Assembly: GCA_017506865.1 (NCBI GenBank)
Contig: JAFCMP010000539.1
Location: 496,001 to 560,000 of the forward strand
DNA: 64,000 bases
DNA from: Tribonema minus
Taxonomy: Eukaryota > Sar > Xanthophyceae > Tribonematales > Tribonemataceae
Reading direction: 5' to 3'
Part shown: positions 1 to 12,167 of the stretch, in pieces
Position numbering within the stretch: position 1 is the first letter of the stretch
How the letters are laid out: the number at the start of each line of letters is the position of its first letter
The notes under the pieces: model-generated
The model's database searches: none
The model's input: the letters and a program-made list of their open reading frames with translations, nothing else
What the model was told of the DNA's origin: nothing
Program-made: the position numbers and the translations under genes

Positions 1-1251
1 GATGCTGCCAAATGACCCTATTGCCAAAGTGGCAAGTTTGTAGCAATTCTGATCATAATGACCAGAATAGTGGGTAGTCTTGGCGGCCTCCTGGTCGCGG
101 CAGCATCGCTCAGGGTCTGCTGCAGTCTTCGCCGCCCGCGACGCCACCTGTGCCTCGAAGCAGGTAACGTCCACCATGAGCGGTAGGTGGCGTGTCGGGT
201 CGTCGTAGCCGGTCACCGGGAAGGCGTCGGCAGGCAGCACGATGTCCATCCTGCGACTCCCCGGCGGCCCGGCGGACCCCAGAAACGGCGTGTAGTCCTC
301 GTCAATCAGTCCCGTTTTGAGGTATTGCCGCAGGATGCGCTGCGTGGCCCTCTTGACGCTATTATGGACGATGGTGTCGTGCGCCTTGACGCGTGGCGCT
401 TGACATAGCCGTGCATGCAGGGTGCCGCCCGGCGACTTCCCGCACAGCTTGCAGCCTGTCGTCTGTTCCTCTACTCCGATGGCGCGTTTGACGGCCAGTT
501 GCCAGGATAGGCCGTCGAACGAAGCCGTTGTGGAGTACATGGGCTCGTTGAGGAATGCCATGCCGATCGAGTGCATGTGGCGCTGCGACCGGAATTGAGC
601 AAGTGCTTGCGTGCGTTGCGTGCCCTGCGGCAGCTGTTGCAGGTCCGCCTCCACCTTATCTGCAAGCTCGGTAGCGACGGCATCTGCAAGCGCACTCTGA
701 TTGGGGCGCTTCAGGCTACACTGCAACTGCAGAGCACTGGCGTCAAGTACGCAAACAGCCTCCGCACCAGTGCCACCACCTGCTGTCGGCCGCAGCGGCG
801 GCTGCTGCGTAGGTGGTTGCTGCTGCAGTGGCGTTAGCGCTGGTGGCAGTGTATGTTCCAGCTTGTCACGTGTTGCTGCACGTAGGGATGCGGCAGCTGT
901 GGCAATCGTCCGCATGAGGGGCAGGCGCGCCACCTCTGCTGCTGCTGCGCCTTGTAGCATTGCTGGTGTGGAACGCGCAGCGCCTGCATTGACGGCTGCC
1001 GCTGGTGCGTGCGCTGGTGCTGCAGCTGCGCCGCCTGCCGTTGCTGCTGCTGCCAGTGGTGTTGCTGCTGCAGCAGGTGTTGGTGCAGCACCTGCCGCAT
1101 TGGCCGCTGCCACCGCCATTGCCGCTGTCGTAGCCGGCATGATTGCGGCGCCGCCTGCCGACGCTGCTCCTGTTGCTCGTACACCTTTGTCATACCAGTA
1201 CTCGTACAGTACTCGTACTCGTTTACTCGTCTCGTCCCAAGTGTGAAAGTG
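1..1251 (-). mobile_element. C-terminal part of a non-LTR-retroelement-like protein (CCHC knuckle + REL endonuclease-like domain), partial
   Basis: The minus-strand frame is open from a stop at 1252-1254 to the window edge, about 417 codons. The first Met is at 1138-1140. The upstream part is Ala-rich linker (about 700-1140). Then come a CCHC knuckle 'CKLCGKSPGGTLHARLC' (C-x2-C-x8-H-x3-C, about 420-475) and a segment with 'RRMDIVLPADAF' and 'LPLMVDVTCFEA' (about 145-270). The order knuckle, R..D, then hydrophobic-D-V-T matches the restriction-endonuclease-like C-terminus of early-branching non-LTR retrotransposons and their domesticated relatives. 'YKLATLAIGSFGS' near the edge resembles the end of that domain. 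No reverse transcriptase domain is visible; it could only lie 5' of the Ala-rich part or be absent. The frame has no internal stop, so this is either a young copy or a host-used derivative. Family assignment is inferred from motif order only. Confidence 0.55.
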
Positions 1252-1254
1252 TCA

Positions 1255-2009
1255 TTGCCTCATCAACCTGTCCATCCCTCCCCCAGCCCCCCCCCTTACC
1301 CAAGCATACACAATCGCCATCAGAATCAGGGGAATGCGACACATACAGTGATGTTTGAGGCATGCTGACACAGAAATTGATTTCGTGCTTGCAAGCTGCA
1401 CCACAACCGCGGGCATACTCCAAGGGCCAACTTCGGCAGCTGGGCCCCGTGACTGAGTATGCATGTCGCCGCTATACTTGCTCAGTGTAGTTCTCAGCAA
1501 GTAGCTCATGTAGCTCTGAGTCACACAAACGCTGTGCATCTTTCTGACCATACCGCACTGCAGCGCCACAACGTGGCCTGAGAAACTCGCATCATGACAT
1601 GAAGCGCGCCAACGCGTTAACGCCAGTGCGGAACGCCGCGACAGCAGCTTGTGAGTCAAGTTGTGACCGTTCCCGACGCAAAATGATATTGACACCTCTA
1701 TCAAACGTTCATTGCGCGCCTCTCTGGCAATAGTTGCACAGCCTTGTAAACACACACTCACACGCAAGACAGCAACTGTAGCTCTTTCATGCCCCGCCCC
1801 CCCCCCCCCTTCACCCACAAAATTTGCATCCCCAGACAAAGACAGAACATGCCAAACACCCAGCACCACTTCGCCAAACATGCGTGAAACACCGCCGCCG
1901 CCTGCCGCACCACTCTGTCGGTGTGCGCAGCAGCGCAGCACCCAGTGGCGTTACTGCGAGCACTGCCCCCCCCCCCCCCCCCCCTCCCTCCCCCCCCCCC
2001 ACTGCCCAT
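1255..2009. other. Spacer with poly-C tracts
   Basis: No gene is recognised here. The stretch has C-runs at about 1797-1812 and 1966-2003. It separates the retroelement fragment from the 3' end of the minus-strand zinc-finger gene. Short frames on both strands are low-complexity Cys/Pro/Ala translations of repeats. Confidence 0.5.
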
Positions 2010-2336
2010 TCAACCATTCCCCTTGGTCTCCTCGAACCCCCCATCTTGCCAGCTCTCGCCCACACCCTCCGCCCACCAGACACCAGCAGCGCCACCGCCG
2101 TCGCCACTGCCACCGCTGCCGCTGCCGCCGCCATCGGCTGCGCCCTGCGGCGACGCCGGCGGCGGCGGCGGCAGCGTCAGCGGCGGCGGCGGCGCGTACG
2201 TCATGGTCGCCGCGTCCAGCAGCGGCAGCGGCAGCGCGAGCTGGCGCGCCGGGTGCACCGCGTCGCACGCCTCGCAGTACAGCGCCGTCGCCGCGTTGAC
2301 GAGCGTGCACACGGAGCACTGCCACAGCTCGCCGCT

Positions 2337-2387
<51 letters not shown>

Positions 2388-5300
2388 CGCCGCAGGCGTC
2401 GCCGCAGAGCGCCGCGCCGCCGCTGCTGCTGCCGCGGCGGCGGTGGCGCGGCGCGGGCTGCGCGGAAGCGGCGCCGCCGGCGCGGCGGGGGTAGGAGATG
2501 GCGAGCACGCGTGCGTCCAGTGACGGCGCCCGCAGGACGAATTCGGTGGTCGTTTCGGGGTTCGGGAGGGGCGCTAGGGGGTCGCGTTTGTGCTGCTGCT
2601 GCTGCTGCTGCGGGGTGCGGCGGTGGATGAGCGATGCCAACAGCGCCGCGTGCACTTCCCTGTTCATGTAGGGGCGGGCGATGGTGAGGAAAGAGTCAGT
2701 GTGCAGGTCTGTGTGGATGTTAGGGCCATCGCTGCTGTTGCCATCGGGCAATGGCGAGGAAGATTCAGTGTGTAGATCTGTATATATGTGCGGGCGATCG
2801 CGGTGTCGAATAACGGTTTGACCACGCAATTGACGAGCTCTGTGCTGGGATCTCGAGGTTGTCCTTGTACATTAATAACGTTTGTGGGGTACTGCTCAAC
2901 TTCAGCATCATGTCGATGTAGGCATGTCGTGCACAGGACCCAGGGTCCTGTTAGCTACAACAACGCCACAACACGCTCACACCATAATGATGACGCGGTC
3001 ATGACTGGAGCGCCCTCCACGAGTAGCACCACTGCGCACACGCTAGGCTTCCATTCCGCTTCAATGCCACAACTTCAACTTACAGTTCTGACTAATATAA
3101 ACGCACACCAGTAGACCTGGCCCCCACGGCTATCCCCGCAGCAGCCCCCCCCCCCCCCCCTTGCAATGCGCCGCCACAAACTCGCCTTCTCTGTCCAAAC
3201 TACCAACTTGTAGTACCAAGTCCAACCGCAAGCCTCAACTTCAACCCCAACTTTGACATAAAACGCACCCTTCGTCGGCATCCAGCGCCCCCGGCCGTCC
3301 CCGCAGCGCTCCCCCCGGCGCCGTGCCCCCCATGACGCACGACGCGGCCTCCGCATCGATGTCCAGCACGTGCTCCACTCCCGCCTCAGCGCTCAGCGCA
3401 TCGTGGTCAACGATAACAGCGCGCAGGGCGCACGCGACTGATGCTTCGTCGGCGGATGTGCCTGTCGGTGCGGGGCCGGAGGCGGTGGTGGCAGCGGCGG
3501 CGGCGGTGTTGCTGCGCTTGTAGAGCTGGGGCGTGGGCGAGAACGGAGGGGCGAGTGGTTGAGATGCAAGGAGTGCGGCGTCGGCACTGAAGCGTTTGAT
3601 ATCGAAGTTGAAGTCTGCTATGAGCTGTACTGCCCTTGATAGATACATAAAATGCTGACACAAGATGGAGCTCTTTGAGCACAATGTATGGAGGTCGTGT
3701 AGAAAGCAACAAAGTCTTCCGCTGAAGCGTTCTCACCATTGCAGAGACTTGTCTACGCTCTCCTGCCAAACAGGTTTTGACTGACATCAAACATCATGTT
3801 GCAGCGAGCGATCGAGGTACAGTGCTTCTTCATGAGTGATACTCTTACGTTTTTTGAAATTCCAGCATAGTTCAGAACGGCAAGTCACTACATACGGTAC
3901 CCTCATTCAAGAAAAGTTCAACCGCGGTCAACTTGAGACTGAGTTAGGGACAGAGTCAGGGTCAGGTTTTAAAAATGCTGGGTTGAGTGTGTGGGTAGTC
4001 TACAGTGCTGATGCTCATACCTCCATGAATCAAAAGATCGTAGAGCTCTAGGTGACAAGGGATGGTTAGCCGCAAGTGCCTTCCACCAATAACCGTGGTC
4101 GCCGCTGCTGCAGCAATTGGCCACGAGTCAAACAGTGCCACCGTATCCACCAGTCAAAAAGATTTCTGTGTGCAAGCTTTTAGCGTTCGAGGCATGGGTG
4201 TTCAGTATTACTACTTCGTAAAAAGAAAGTGGGCAAGTCACCGGTTGGGGCCCACAACCACTTTAGCATGTCTAATGGTATCAGGCCCCCTCTTTCGTGC
4301 ATGCATGCTCTCGCACGTGTTGTGTTCTACCAGACGTAAGATTCATCAGCACTCATGGGTGCACGTTTGGCCATCCTGAATCACAGTCAGAAACTTCGTG
4401 AAATGATCTCAGCCTCCCATTCATGACGACTCTAGCACTTGTGATTTGACTCTACAATGCGACGTGTGTGCATGTGTGCAAAGCAGAGTGGATGAGAAGG
4501 GTAGGTATATAATGTGTAACTGGCGATTGTCATACATACCTGCAGCCGGCACATGCCGTCGTCGATCATGCCAAAGTACTGGCCGTAGAGGGCTCCTTCA
4601 TCCGGCAGGCCGCTATCTTCAACTTGGTGTTCTGCCAGAGAGGCGATGATAGACGACGATCAATGTCAGTGATGCTGTACGCCGTACACTATTGCTGAAT
4701 GTAAGCGACAACGAAAGATAGGCAGTTCAAGGTTACCATTATAATAATGCACCACTGGGAGGTGATGCACACGATGATTAGCGTCAGTAATGATGCAGTG
4801 ACACATGTACGTCGCACCTAATTTCTGCAATTGAGCGACAACGGAAGTTATGGGGGTTTGAGGGGACACTGCACCACTGTAGACATCAAGGCCGCTGCTG
4901 CCAGCCAGGCACGCCCTCACACCTGCAGACAGCACAAGTCTACTGCTCCGGCACCTACAGCAGCGCTCAACACCAGTCAACCGCTGCTGCACCAGCAGCA
5001 TGGCTCAACACCTGCTGAATGCCACTCGCAGCATCGCACCACATTTACTGATCTACAGCATCATTCACCATCTGCTGAGCGGTGTTGTCCCCCCTCCCCT
5101 CTTCCCCCCCCCCCCCCCTCCCCCAAACACTACATATGTATATACTACGCCGCAGGTGCGGACCTGACACCCGCAGAGGCCTTTCGCCTGCTCTGATGCT
5201 GTCTCTCACCCATGTACTGCACGCCAAACATCATAAGCTCTCAGCGCGTGTTCGTCATCGTCACATTTACCTGACCAGAGCGTCGCCACCGCTTCCCCCC

Positions 5301-8300
5301 CAAACCCCCCCGCCCCCTCCCCCCCGGCGATGGTGTCCTCGTCCACCAGCGGCGGCGTTCCGCTAACGGCGCGGTCCGATTGGGCGTCCGCAGAGTTGTT
5401 GGTGAAGAAAGCGTCGCCGCCGTTGCCGCCGCCGCCGCTGACAACGCTGCCTAGGCCGCCTGCTTTGCGCAGGAGCGGTGGTGGTTGCGAGGTGTGAGAA
5501 CGTAATGGCTAGCCTTGATGGTAGGGCTACGCGCTAGCCCTCAGCGCAGGCCTGAGACGAGACCGTATATGACCACCAGGCTCTTTGCCTTGAAGTCTTT
5601 CAACGCTTCTTTACTTTTGAGAAAAAGTGCTATCATATTCATTTATACAAGAGATTTGAGAGCACCTGCAACCAACGAAATTGAGACTGTAAAAAGAGAA
5701 TGTATTGTGCACAATACAAGTGCCGCCAGCGTCGGGGCACGGCTGCACAATCTGGGTGTCTCAGCCATGCCAGAGTGATACTCACGGCAGCACCTCTCTG
5801 CCCAGCCGATAGTCACACCAGTGCCATTTTCTCCAGCAATAGCAACCCAGCTGTGGCATCCAGGGGCATGCACCTGCACCCTGATTGAACAGGTTCTCCG
5901 CGGCCAAATCCACATTTCCACCGCACAGCAGCAGCGCCGTTCGCGCGGCGGCGGCGCTGAATCCGAGCTCCAGCAACGTCGCCAGCGCTCCGTCAAACGC
6001 GTCGCCACGCTCCGCTGCGACAAGATGACAGTTACAAGAAGACATTTACAGTTACATGGGGGGCGTAACGGCCGGTGCGCGTGCTGTTGAAGTTGGACCT
6101 GACGGTGCGTACTCCAACTGTGCCTTGGGAAGCGTTAGAGCTAGTGTTAGGGTTGCAACAAAGGGTGTATGTATGTACAATGTGCCTCTGTACTCGAAAC
6201 CATTACAAATGACTGGCATGATACGGCACCACGGCAGCAGTAACATGCAGCGCTAGCAGTGCTGTCAGCGCTCCGTCGAATGCGGCGCTACGCCCAGGTG
6301 CTCGAGACAGTTGCAGCGATGGCAAGAAGGCGGAGTGCATGTACTGTCAATTGTCAACATGAACAACCTGGCAGCTTGGGCACGCACAATGTCTGTGCAG
6401 CTCTGTACTTGAAGTTGAACATCACAGACCCCCTGTGCTGCTAGGGGGCATTGCAAGCATCATGGTGTCCATACGGCATAAAGCAGTGGACGACGAGGCA
6501 TGACAAGCAACATTGGTCGCGATGCACACAGATTCCTTGTGACCTCTGCATATGTCGATTCGTAGTGGCGGTTGCGACAGCGACGTCATCGCTCAATCAT
6601 TAGTGGCAGCGCTCAGCAATCACCGTCGCGCCTCTGCGCACTCGTTGCCAGCGTTCAGCCGTCAGCGCTCGTGCTCAGTCATCAGCGCCACGCCACAATG
6701 AACCTTTGCAAAAATCAACGATGCTAACCTGGCAGCACTCCAAAGCCGCCGTCGCCGCCGTTGCTGTCCCAGCTCCCCAGCAGCTCCACCTCGCCCTCCC
6801 CCCCGCCTCCCTCCCCCGCATGCCGCTGCCCGCACTCCACCGCTGTAACCGCTGTGGCGCCACTGTACGATACCGTAGCAGTGGCGATGCTCAACTCGCC
6901 CACAGCTCCGCAAGGCTTCGAGCCGTCCTGCTGGGGCAGCAGCGCTCGCCGCCTGTCCAGCGCGCACCGTTCCTGAGCGCCGGCGCCGGGAACGCGCTGT
7001 TCCTCGGGAACGGTCCAGCCCCAGTCCGCGGCGGTTTCGGCGGCGCACGCGCGCGGCGGCGTGGCCGAGGTCAGTATGAAACCATTGTGTTCCAGACAGT
7101 ATGCACAGTGCTCGGCGGCGCTGGCGCTGTCGTGCGGGCAGCTGCCGCTGTCGGTGCTCTGGCGCGCCGCTGCTGCTGCGCCGCTTGCGCCGCCGTGCGC
7201 GCATGCCGCTGCCGCTGCCGCCGCCGGTGCCGCTGCCGCCGCCGCGGCGCTGTCGGTCTCCTGCGATCGCTGCGGCATCTGCGGCTGCGCGCATTGCGGC
7301 AGCGGCAGCCGCGCGGTAGCGGCAGCGGCAGCGCCGCCGGCGCACACGTCCGCTGCCACAGCGGGCGCGCTGCCGGCATCTGCTTGCGGCGTGCACGGCG
7401 ACTCCGCGGCGTCGGAAGCGCAACCACCTGGCGGAGCGTTGCTGCCGCTGTTACTGCTGCCGCAAGCTCTAACGGCTGCGGTAGCTAATAGCGGAGCCTG
7501 CAGGTCGCCATCCGAGGCCGCATTTGCGACGCCAAAGCTGCTGAGCAGCCCAGCGTTGATCACTGACAGCGCATCGCGGACGGTCGGCAGCGCTGCGCCG
7601 CCTGCTGCGCCAGCTGTTGTCGGCGAGAGCGGCAGCGGCGAGTTTGGCGGCGGCGGCGGCGGCAGCGGCGCGCATGCTGCCGCCGCCGCCGCTGCTGCTG
7701 CTGCTGCAGCGGGTGCGTGCGCCGCGCCAGCGGGCAGCGGAGCATGCGGTGCGGCAGGCGGCGCTGCGCACAGGTCCTGCAGGGTGGGTACGTAGTTTCC
7801 TGTACATAAGCTTCTTGGTCATGGCGACGAAGCTCGAATTTGGGGGTTGTGGGGTGATTAGCAGTTGCGGAACAGAGCGCGCATGCAGACTGCAAGATTG
7901 GCGCTGCGCCAAACGGGGCAGTATGCGAACTGCGAGATGCAGCTGCAGCTGCGCGCAGGGGCCATGTACAAACTTCAAGATATTGCTGCGCGCGTGGGAA
8001 GTGATAGGGGATTTCACTGGCGCTGCAGATTGCCATGACATCGTCACAGTAGTAAAGGGGCATCAGCCAGGCCACGAACAACAGCATGCACCGCATAGAG
8101 CGCAGGTTAAACGGCCTTTTGACACTGACATTTGCTAGACTGTTCTGCATTCATCCGGATGCATGGTTCTGAACCTCCTGTAATTATGTCAGGTGCACTT
8201 GACCCCTTGCGCCTGACAGCAGATGCACTACTGTACTGCCCTGTAATGTAGGCTATCTTGAGCCTGGGTATAAAGACTACGGGGAGCTGCAGCCATTCAG

Positions 8301-8984
8301 CGGTCGGTCTGCGTGCACAGAATTGCGCTACAGTACTTAGGCTACTGTGAATCCAGACAATCTATTCAGATTGTCAATGATAAACCTGAGAAACAGGCAG
8401 ACACATCCAGCCAATCCGCCCAACCATCAACCTCTCGACCGCTCCACTGTTCGTAGCAATCTGTCTCTCAGCGGTGCCCGTGCAATCACGCTTGAAATGC
8501 AAGTCAAGCGTTCTCACGCCAGCAATCCGGCATTCTGCCGACAATTCGTGTGCTTGAGACTATTGTAGTTCCGTGAGCAACAGCTGCACGTCAAGGACAA
8601 TCACTGCAAAAAGCACTGCTCGTTGCCCACCTCTGCCTCCGCGCAAACGCCTTTCTCCGCGAGCACTGCCCCATCGCCGCTCGCCAATTGCACCGCTGCG
8701 CGCACTGCTTCCCGCTGTTCCGGCTCCACCGCAGCAGCCTTAGCAGCAGCAGCAGCAGTGCCCGCCAATGCATCGTGCCCTGCAGGCAGCTTTTCACAAC
8801 AGTCTGCCTCTGGCCGATGTCCTGACTGAAGTTGAAGTTGTTGCTGAGCGTCATCATCTGCCAGTGTCCGCAGCTCGTCAGCAGGCACCCCTTCTTCGCG
8901 GCAGGCGTCGCCGATGTAGGCGAGGTCGTAGGTGGGCATGTGTGGCGGCGCGTTTGCGCGGGTGACCACGGCGTCGTACCACAC
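2010..8984 (-). CDS. Tudor-like / UBA / RanBP2-type zinc finger protein, seven exons, N-terminus not found
   Basis: I placed seven exons in phase: 8984-8631, 7776-6729, 6014-5880, 5459-5271, 4631-4540, 3624-3269 and 2457-2010. They give about 873 residues with the start missing. The first exon reads 'VWYDAVV...YDLAYIGD...EEGVPADELR', the pattern of a Tudor-like barrel. The second is a long Ala/Ser-rich region with a Cys-rich patch 'CPHDSASAAEHCAYC'. The third encodes a UBA domain ('ALATLLELGFSAAAARTALL', then 'GGNVDLAAENLF'). The last holds a RanBP2 zinc finger: 'LWQCSVC' and 'YCEAC' (W-x-C-x2-C...C-x2-C), after a long poly-Gly run. UBA domains bind ubiquitin and RanBP2 fingers bind ubiquitin or RNA, so a ubiquitin-linked adaptor role is an inference. 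Each junction has GT/AG ends and matching phase, which is the main support for one gene. The 5' exon or exons should lie between 8985 and about 10200. Confidence 0.7.
2336..2392. repeat. (GCC)n microsatellite encoding poly-Gly on the minus strand
   Basis: About 19 uninterrupted GCC units read as poly-Gly just N-terminal to the RanBP2 finger. Length variation would change only the linker. Confidence 0.85.
4025..4195 (+). repeat. Dispersed repeat family 1, long copy
   Basis: This ~165 bp element starts 'GAATCAAAAGATCGTAGAGC' and ends near 'TTTTAGCGTTCGAG'. A nearly identical long copy lies at 27126-27290. Shorter copies of its first ~65 bp lie at 27048-27116 (same orientation) and 25567-25633, 26219-26285 and 44633-44684 (inverted), plus a fragment at 25424-25456. 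I see no clear terminal inverted repeats and no coding capacity. It sits in an intron of the UBA/zinc-finger gene. A short non-autonomous element is the likeliest explanation. Confidence 0.7.
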
Positions 8985-10221
8985 CTGCCAGCGTCAGATG
9001 CGCAGCAGTGATGCTGTTGGTTCCACTGTCTGCAATGACCTAATTGAATAGAGGACAGGGTGAGCGTGTTTATGCAGAAGTTGGAAGTCGATGACACGGT
9101 CTCGAGACCACAAGTCGTATGCTGGGGGTACACGCCAGCTTGTGCGAAGTGCGACTTGACGCGGATGGATTTTCAAATTCTGGCTTTCGAAGTTCCGGCA
9201 CACGAAAGAAAGATCACCAACCGATTTTCCAAGCAATTGCATTGAAAGGAGCGAGCAAGCATGCATAGTTGGTGCTCAGCCGCCTGGAGTCACCCTACGA
9301 CAGCAAAGATATCAGCAGGCAAAAAACTGCATCCATCACGTTGAACAAGAAAACATTTGCACCTGCGCTCTCTGATGCGATTCAACTAGAAATGGAAGGC
9401 ACAAATTTTTGAACCAACTAGGCTAGCAAGCACAGCAGGCGGAGGTTGGCGCTCAGTACGCACGTTGTCAATTGTTCGCTGCACTCGTTGCCCAGTGCTG
9501 AAGTTCGCCGCCGACTCCGACTCCAGACGCCCCGACCCTGGTTCTTGAGACATCTGCACCGCCAGTCAGCTTTGTCATCACCAGGTGTTGTCAGGTGTTG
9601 GTGCTGGCACTAAGGTTTTGCGGCCACTTCAACTCTCCTGGCAAGCTTGAAGTTTATCGTGACTTGAAAGAACTTGAAAGCATCGCGTCTCAGTGGCTGT
9701 GGTTCAAACTGATAGACGGAGTGCCGCTTGCTTGCCACACCGAGCCTGACGGCGGCGACTTGCAGAGCAGGGAGAAGAGGAGCTTTGGAAACGCACTCCG
9801 TTGTGCAAACTCCAGATGACAGCGGTGAGTGAGTGAGAAGTAGTGTCGCCAGGATGACTGCATTCTAACATGTGATAGTAGCCGGTCCTGGTACTGCGGC
9901 CGCATCGCCATCGGTTACATGGTCATATGTCGACATTATCGCTTTCTATTGGTACCTCATTAGGCATTGGCCTCCCTGCCGGTGGTCCAATAGACTCGTC
10001 TTAGTCAATGAAGACACAGCAAGCGCATTGGCAGCCCTCAGCATCATCAAGTCTGAGATTGTGTGCTTGGCATTGCAACGTTCAAGACACACACCCGTGC
10101 ACGAGAACTCGGACTTGAGCATTTGGCATATCCTGCACCCTCAGCACACACAGATGCATCTTCCGCCCCTGCTCATATCTACGCTATCCTGAACCATCAA
10201 TGGTGTGCGCGTGCTGCGCAG
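8985..10221. other. Spacer between two divergent genes; missing 5' exons expected here
   Basis: The first recognised exons of the minus-strand UBA/zinc-finger gene and the plus-strand COPZ gene face away from each other across this stretch. Both lack a start codon in the exons found, so their initial exons and promoters should be here. I found no convincing coding segment; short frames on both strands look non-coding. Confidence 0.45.
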
Positions 10222-11495
10222 CCGCTGCTGCCGCTGGTGAAATGCGTGCTCATCCTGGACGATGACGGCGGCCGCGTCAGCACCAAGTACTACGACAAAG
10301 ACAGCTTCGGAACGCACAGCGTTCAGACGGACTTTGAGGACAAGCTCTGGAAAAAGACAAAGAACATCAACGCGCGCTCGGAGGCGGACGTGGTGCTGCT
10401 GGAGGACTGCGTGGCAGTGTTCAGGAGTGGGGTGGACATACACGTGTATGTCGTGGGGTCGGCGGATGAGAACGAGCTCATTCTGACGCTCGTTCTGGAC
10501 GCGTTGTACGACTCGCTCAACGCGCTGCTGCGCGGACAGGTGCGGATGGGGCGCTTACCCTACCCTTGAGCCTAACTCTAACCCTATTCCTAACTCTGAC
10601 CGTAGCCCTGATCTTGTGTGTGGCGTCACATTGGCGGTCACAGGGTGATGTTGCCAGCATTGCTTATGCGCGCAACTACACCCATTGCTCAGAACTGCGC
10701 AGTGTGTTTACTTCGTCCCTTGCCAGTCGCCTATTGCGATGCGGGGCCAGATAGTGCTCGCGCCTGAGGAAGTGTGTATGGTTGTTTGGGCTACAATGGA
10801 CACGGTGGGTGTATCAAGGTCCCAACCAGTGTAGGATGTCCGACAAAACGATGGTGCCATGCTGTTCATGCCTTGAAGCAATGTGCTTGTGCGTGTATGG
10901 AGCTGAAGGTTTTGCGTCCTTTGCTTGCATGCACGGTTTCTGGCGACATGGACATGTCACCCGCCTGCTTTCTGGTGCTGCTTGTGTGAGCGCTGCTGAG
11001 CCAACAGCTTGCATTTCCACTCAGGCTAGCACTGTGACTAACAGGCGCATGTGGACTGGCGTACCGGCAGTACCTACATGATTTCTGACGCGCAACTTTC
11101 GGCGGTCTCCACGCATCCGGTACTCTGCATGCATCTCATGCACTCTGGCACTGCAGCCGGGAACCAACTTTTGCAGCGCATAGCAATCCATCCGCCTGAA
11201 ATCGCATTCAACTAGGGTTAGAATTAGTCAGCACGCACACAACTTCAAGTGCGTATGTTTTGCTCCTGAACTGCAGTTGGACAAGCGGACGCTGCTCGAC
11301 AACCTGGCGCTGGTGCTGCTGGCGGTCGACGAGCTGTGCGACGGCGGCAAGATACTTGAAGTTGACCCGAGCGCCATCACCAACAGGGTGCTCATGAAGG
11401 GGGCCACGGGGGGGCCGCCGCCCATGACGGAGCTCACCATACAGCAGGCCATCGCGACGGCAAAGGAGGAGTTCATAAGGAGAATGGGCAATTGA
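10222..11495 (+). CDS. COPZ: Coatomer subunit zeta (COPI coat), two exons found
   Basis: Zeta-COP is a small subunit of the COPI coat on Golgi-to-ER vesicles; it pairs with gamma-COP in the adaptor-like subcomplex and has a longin/sigma-adaptin fold. Exon A (10222-10539) carries 'VKCVLILDDDGGRVSTKYYD', 'VVLLEDCVAVFRSGVDIHVY' and 'ENELILTLVLDALYDSLNAL', all diagnostic. Exon B (11277-11495) gives 'LLAVDELCDGGKILEVDP' and ends 'EEFIRRMGN' at TGA. Both junctions are phase 0. The 178 residues match the family length (about 177-180) except for the Met and a few residues before 'PLLPLVK', so a tiny first exon is expected upstream of the acceptor at 10220-10221. The ~740 bp intron contains degenerate CCTAAC/CTAACC repeats (about 10561-10610). 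Confidence 0.9.
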
Positions 11496-11499
11496 GCGC

Positions 11500-12160
11500 G
11501 TCTATGTTGGTTCATATTTGGTTGGTGTGCCGCCGTGACAGCGCTGCTGAGCATTGCTGTGTGCGGGCTCGGTGATAGAGCTTGCAGTGGCGGCGGCGGT
11601 GGTGCGGTGACGGCGGGGGGCAGGGTGCCTCTCGTGCCTTGTCAGTTTGACTCTGAATGCTAACACACATACTGTCGGTGCTTATCATGCAATGCTTGCC
11701 TCACTGTGCTGATGGGTGCCTTGACAACGCCACGACACTGTCAACTTGTGTCAATAACCTCACAATGTCGATGCTATGCTCTTGGCGTGATTATCCGCAG
11801 AACGAATCTACTTTTAAGTTTTGTCAATTGCAAGCAATTACAAATTTGGAAAATGTCATCTTTGGTGGCACCAGCCTGACTGACTTGTCACTGGGACGCT
11901 GTTTGCCAAGACTACGACCTGAGCTCTCTTGGTGCCAGCTGGTGAAGTGCATGCATGTTATCCACTCAAACACCAGAGACCCAGCTCCGTCTGATAGCAC
12001 AAATATTGACCCACTGACATGGTTGCTATTCATTTCATCCATGCCGCGACAGACGTGCAACATCAAACTACAGTGTGTTGCTTTTGAAAAAAAGAAGAGT
12101 AATATCTTTCATATTGGCCACGGATCGCGGGACTGCAAGCAGAAATGTTAAAAAATGTTC
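11500..12160. other. Spacer, nothing recognised
   Basis: AT-richer sequence downstream of COPZ. An open frame at 11657-12151 (plus) has no recognisable motif and unconvincing composition. Confidence 0.4.
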
Positions 12161-12167
12161 AAGATTG

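Noticed and set aside
1712-2630. Plus-strand open frames over 1.7-2.6 kb
   Set aside because: Pro/Arg/Ala-rich translations of poly-C and GCC repeats, antisense to the RanBP2 zinc-finger exon.
10063-10221. In-frame extension of COPZ upstream to a Met at 10063
   Set aside because: The extension matches nothing in the family, and a good acceptor (GCGCAG) sits exactly where family similarity begins.
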